Positions 62,401 through 64,000 of a DNA stretch of 64,000 bases are shown here, piece by piece. This DNA comes from Apostichopus japonicus (lineage: Eukaryota > Echinodermata > Holothuroidea > Aspidochirotida > Stichopodidae), in NCBI RefSeq assembly GCF_037975245.1, contig NC_092576.1:36670611-36734610 (forward strand), read 5' to 3'. Every line of letters starts with the position of its first letter. Positions within the stretch are counted from its first letter, which is position 1. The notes below the pieces were generated by a model that ran no database searches, was not told where the DNA came from, and saw only the letters and a program-made list of their open reading frames with translations. Both the position numbers and the translations under genes were made by a program.

Positions 62401-64000
62401 AAAAAATCGGTTAAAATCACTTTGTAGGGGAAAAGTAGGACTTTACATTACTTTAAAAGCTCTGCTTAATTTGTTCATACAATGGTAATTAAAGATGTTC
62501 AAAAAACGCTAGGGAATTGTGATGTTAGCCGTATTGCCTACATATGCTGAGGGGAAGTTAGGTGTCAATTAATTATTACGTTTGTTTTATCATTATTTGT
62601 TTTACATGCCAGAAGGGGCATAATTAGTCAAGCTCATTTGTAGGCGTAGAGTCCCCGGATCTAAATATAATTGTAGCAGATGTGTTGACTTTGTTGGTTC
62701 GTTGCTTTCAATATTTTCAGATTGTGGTACTATTTACGATTTGTGCAAATATTTGAAGTGGATAGATATCATTTAAAGGTGGTCGCTTTACCCAGTCTTG
62801 CAATTGTGTTCTGACGAAGTTTCCAAACGTACTGAAAATGTGTTGTACCTTACGACCAATACTCGCAGTGTGATAAACAATGTTCAGCAGTTCAGGATTT
62901 ATGTTTGCCTGCCACTAAGGACGTCACTGGGTTTATATTTTAACGTAGACGATCATTGTCTATAACAAAAATATCTAGCTTTCTTGATATCAAAGTTAAA
63001 AAAAATCATATTCGTTAAACAATCAACAATTCAACAGATAAAATGATCTTAAGGTAAATTATCCAGATGCAAAATCTGAAAGTAACATCTTTTCGCTATG
63101 AATGCTGGTGAGCATTTGTTTGTGTTACCCGTGATGTTATTTGAAAAAAAAAACGTAATGGAACTGCGTTTAATAGGTACTTTTATTATGAGGTCAATCT
63201 GAAGGCTTCCCCTCTTTTCCTTTTCGCAGTGTTAAGGTTCTTTAGAAAAGGAAGTAATTTAGCTGTAATTGCTGTCTGAGCGCGATTTAAAACAAAAGAC
63301 GGAACTTTAAGGTCAGCCGATGTATAGGTACATTCGTTGCCGTTTACAGATTCTGCGCTTGAATCCAATCGATTCACTTTTATTTTGCATCGACTAAATA
63401 TTACGTTATTTTCTGCGTATATATTACGCCGTGCCTAGGGTGCAGTATCGCGTGGTTACGGAGAGTGATAACCATGTGGAAGGTGGAAATAGCGGTACTT
63501 CCCACTCGAAGATAATTACAAATGAATTACACGAAAACGTAAATCATTATAGAAACTGCTATACTTCTATCACGTCAAAGAAAGAGGGGTTGGGGCTCCT
63601 TAACAACACTTAATATACTTACACACCTATATCAATAATATCATAGAACATTCTCTGACAGCATGATCGTCCGATAAAGCTTGTTTGTGAGCGAATCAAA
63701 TAAAGAGGATCAGTCTAGGTATTGATTCATTTGCCAATGTTCTAAATATAGGACTGTACATAATGTACATGCTGTATATAATACTATGTATACGAAACTT
63801 CTCAAAACAGGAAACTATCTGTTCAGGGGTTGAAATACTTCAATTCTACAGGAAGTAATGAAGACGTTCTTTCATTCCATAATGTGTGTACGTAGATTAC
63901 ATTGAATCACATTGTTACAGGAATAAACACAAGGAATCATTCCGCCATTTTGTAATGTTACATTTTTAGAGTGTGGAAAGTAAATGAAATAGTTCCATGA
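62401..64000. other. Unassigned DNA at the window end
   Basis: No exon of the LRR-like array or other gene was recognised. A 63-codon minus-strand open frame at 63186-63377 has no signature. Confidence 0.4.

Noticed and set aside
63186-63377. 63-codon minus-strand open frame near the window end
   Set aside because: Too short, with no homology I can name and no exon borders.

Overview
This is a stretch of animal nuclear DNA: spliced genes with GT..AG introns, large AT-rich introns, minisatellites and many DNA-transposon and non-LTR retrotransposon relics. No gene is prokaryotic or organellar. Gene content and repeat style suggest a marine invertebrate deuterostome. An echinoderm, perhaps a sea cucumber, is my best guess, but the exact group is not proven by the sequence.

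Three host genes lie on the + strand, one after another. (1) Positions 2546-6064 hold the last five coding exons of ATG101, the HORMA-fold subunit of the ULK1/ATG13 autophagy initiation complex; its 5' exons lie outside the window and the intron before the first visible exon carries a 2.1-kb minisatellite. (2) Positions 9444-17461 hold seven exons of RP2/XRP2, the ARL3 GTPase-activating protein with a dually acylated N terminus, a TBCC beta-helix domain and the start of the C-terminal NDK-like domain; the last ~90 residues were not found. (3) From 18634 on lies a large gene for an unusual receptor: signal peptide, four Ig-like domains, one transmembrane helix and a cytoplasmic NACHT (STAND NTPase) module, in nine phase-consistent exons (1051 residues, stop at 28929-28931). 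This joins an antibody-like ectodomain to an NLR-type signalling NTPase in one membrane protein.

Downstream, seven more + strand exons (36629-54702) encode LRR-like segments in two successive A-B-C cassettes with identical intron phases. The exon before the second cassette (D) resembles the end of the NACHT exon, and both splice in phase 0. The simplest reading is one gene with two 3' ends: a short form ending in a small private exon at 28839-28931, and a long form that skips it and adds the LRR-like array. The long form runs past 54702, and its end was not found here.

The introns of the receptor gene are a transposon graveyard. Five hAT-like insertions have exact 8-bp target-site duplications, one inside another and one inside a dispersed repeat whose empty site survives at 62.3 kb. 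A TTAA-flanked MITE sits inside a ~115-bp tandem array whose other units preserve the empty site. A 2.25-kb element with short inverted ends is packed with AGGTCA-type half-sites. RP2 introns hold two fold-back elements, a tRNA-derived SINE and a 37-38-bp minisatellite. From 54.7 kb to the end I see a 46-bp minisatellite, a reverse-transcriptase fragment and otherwise unrecognised DNA.
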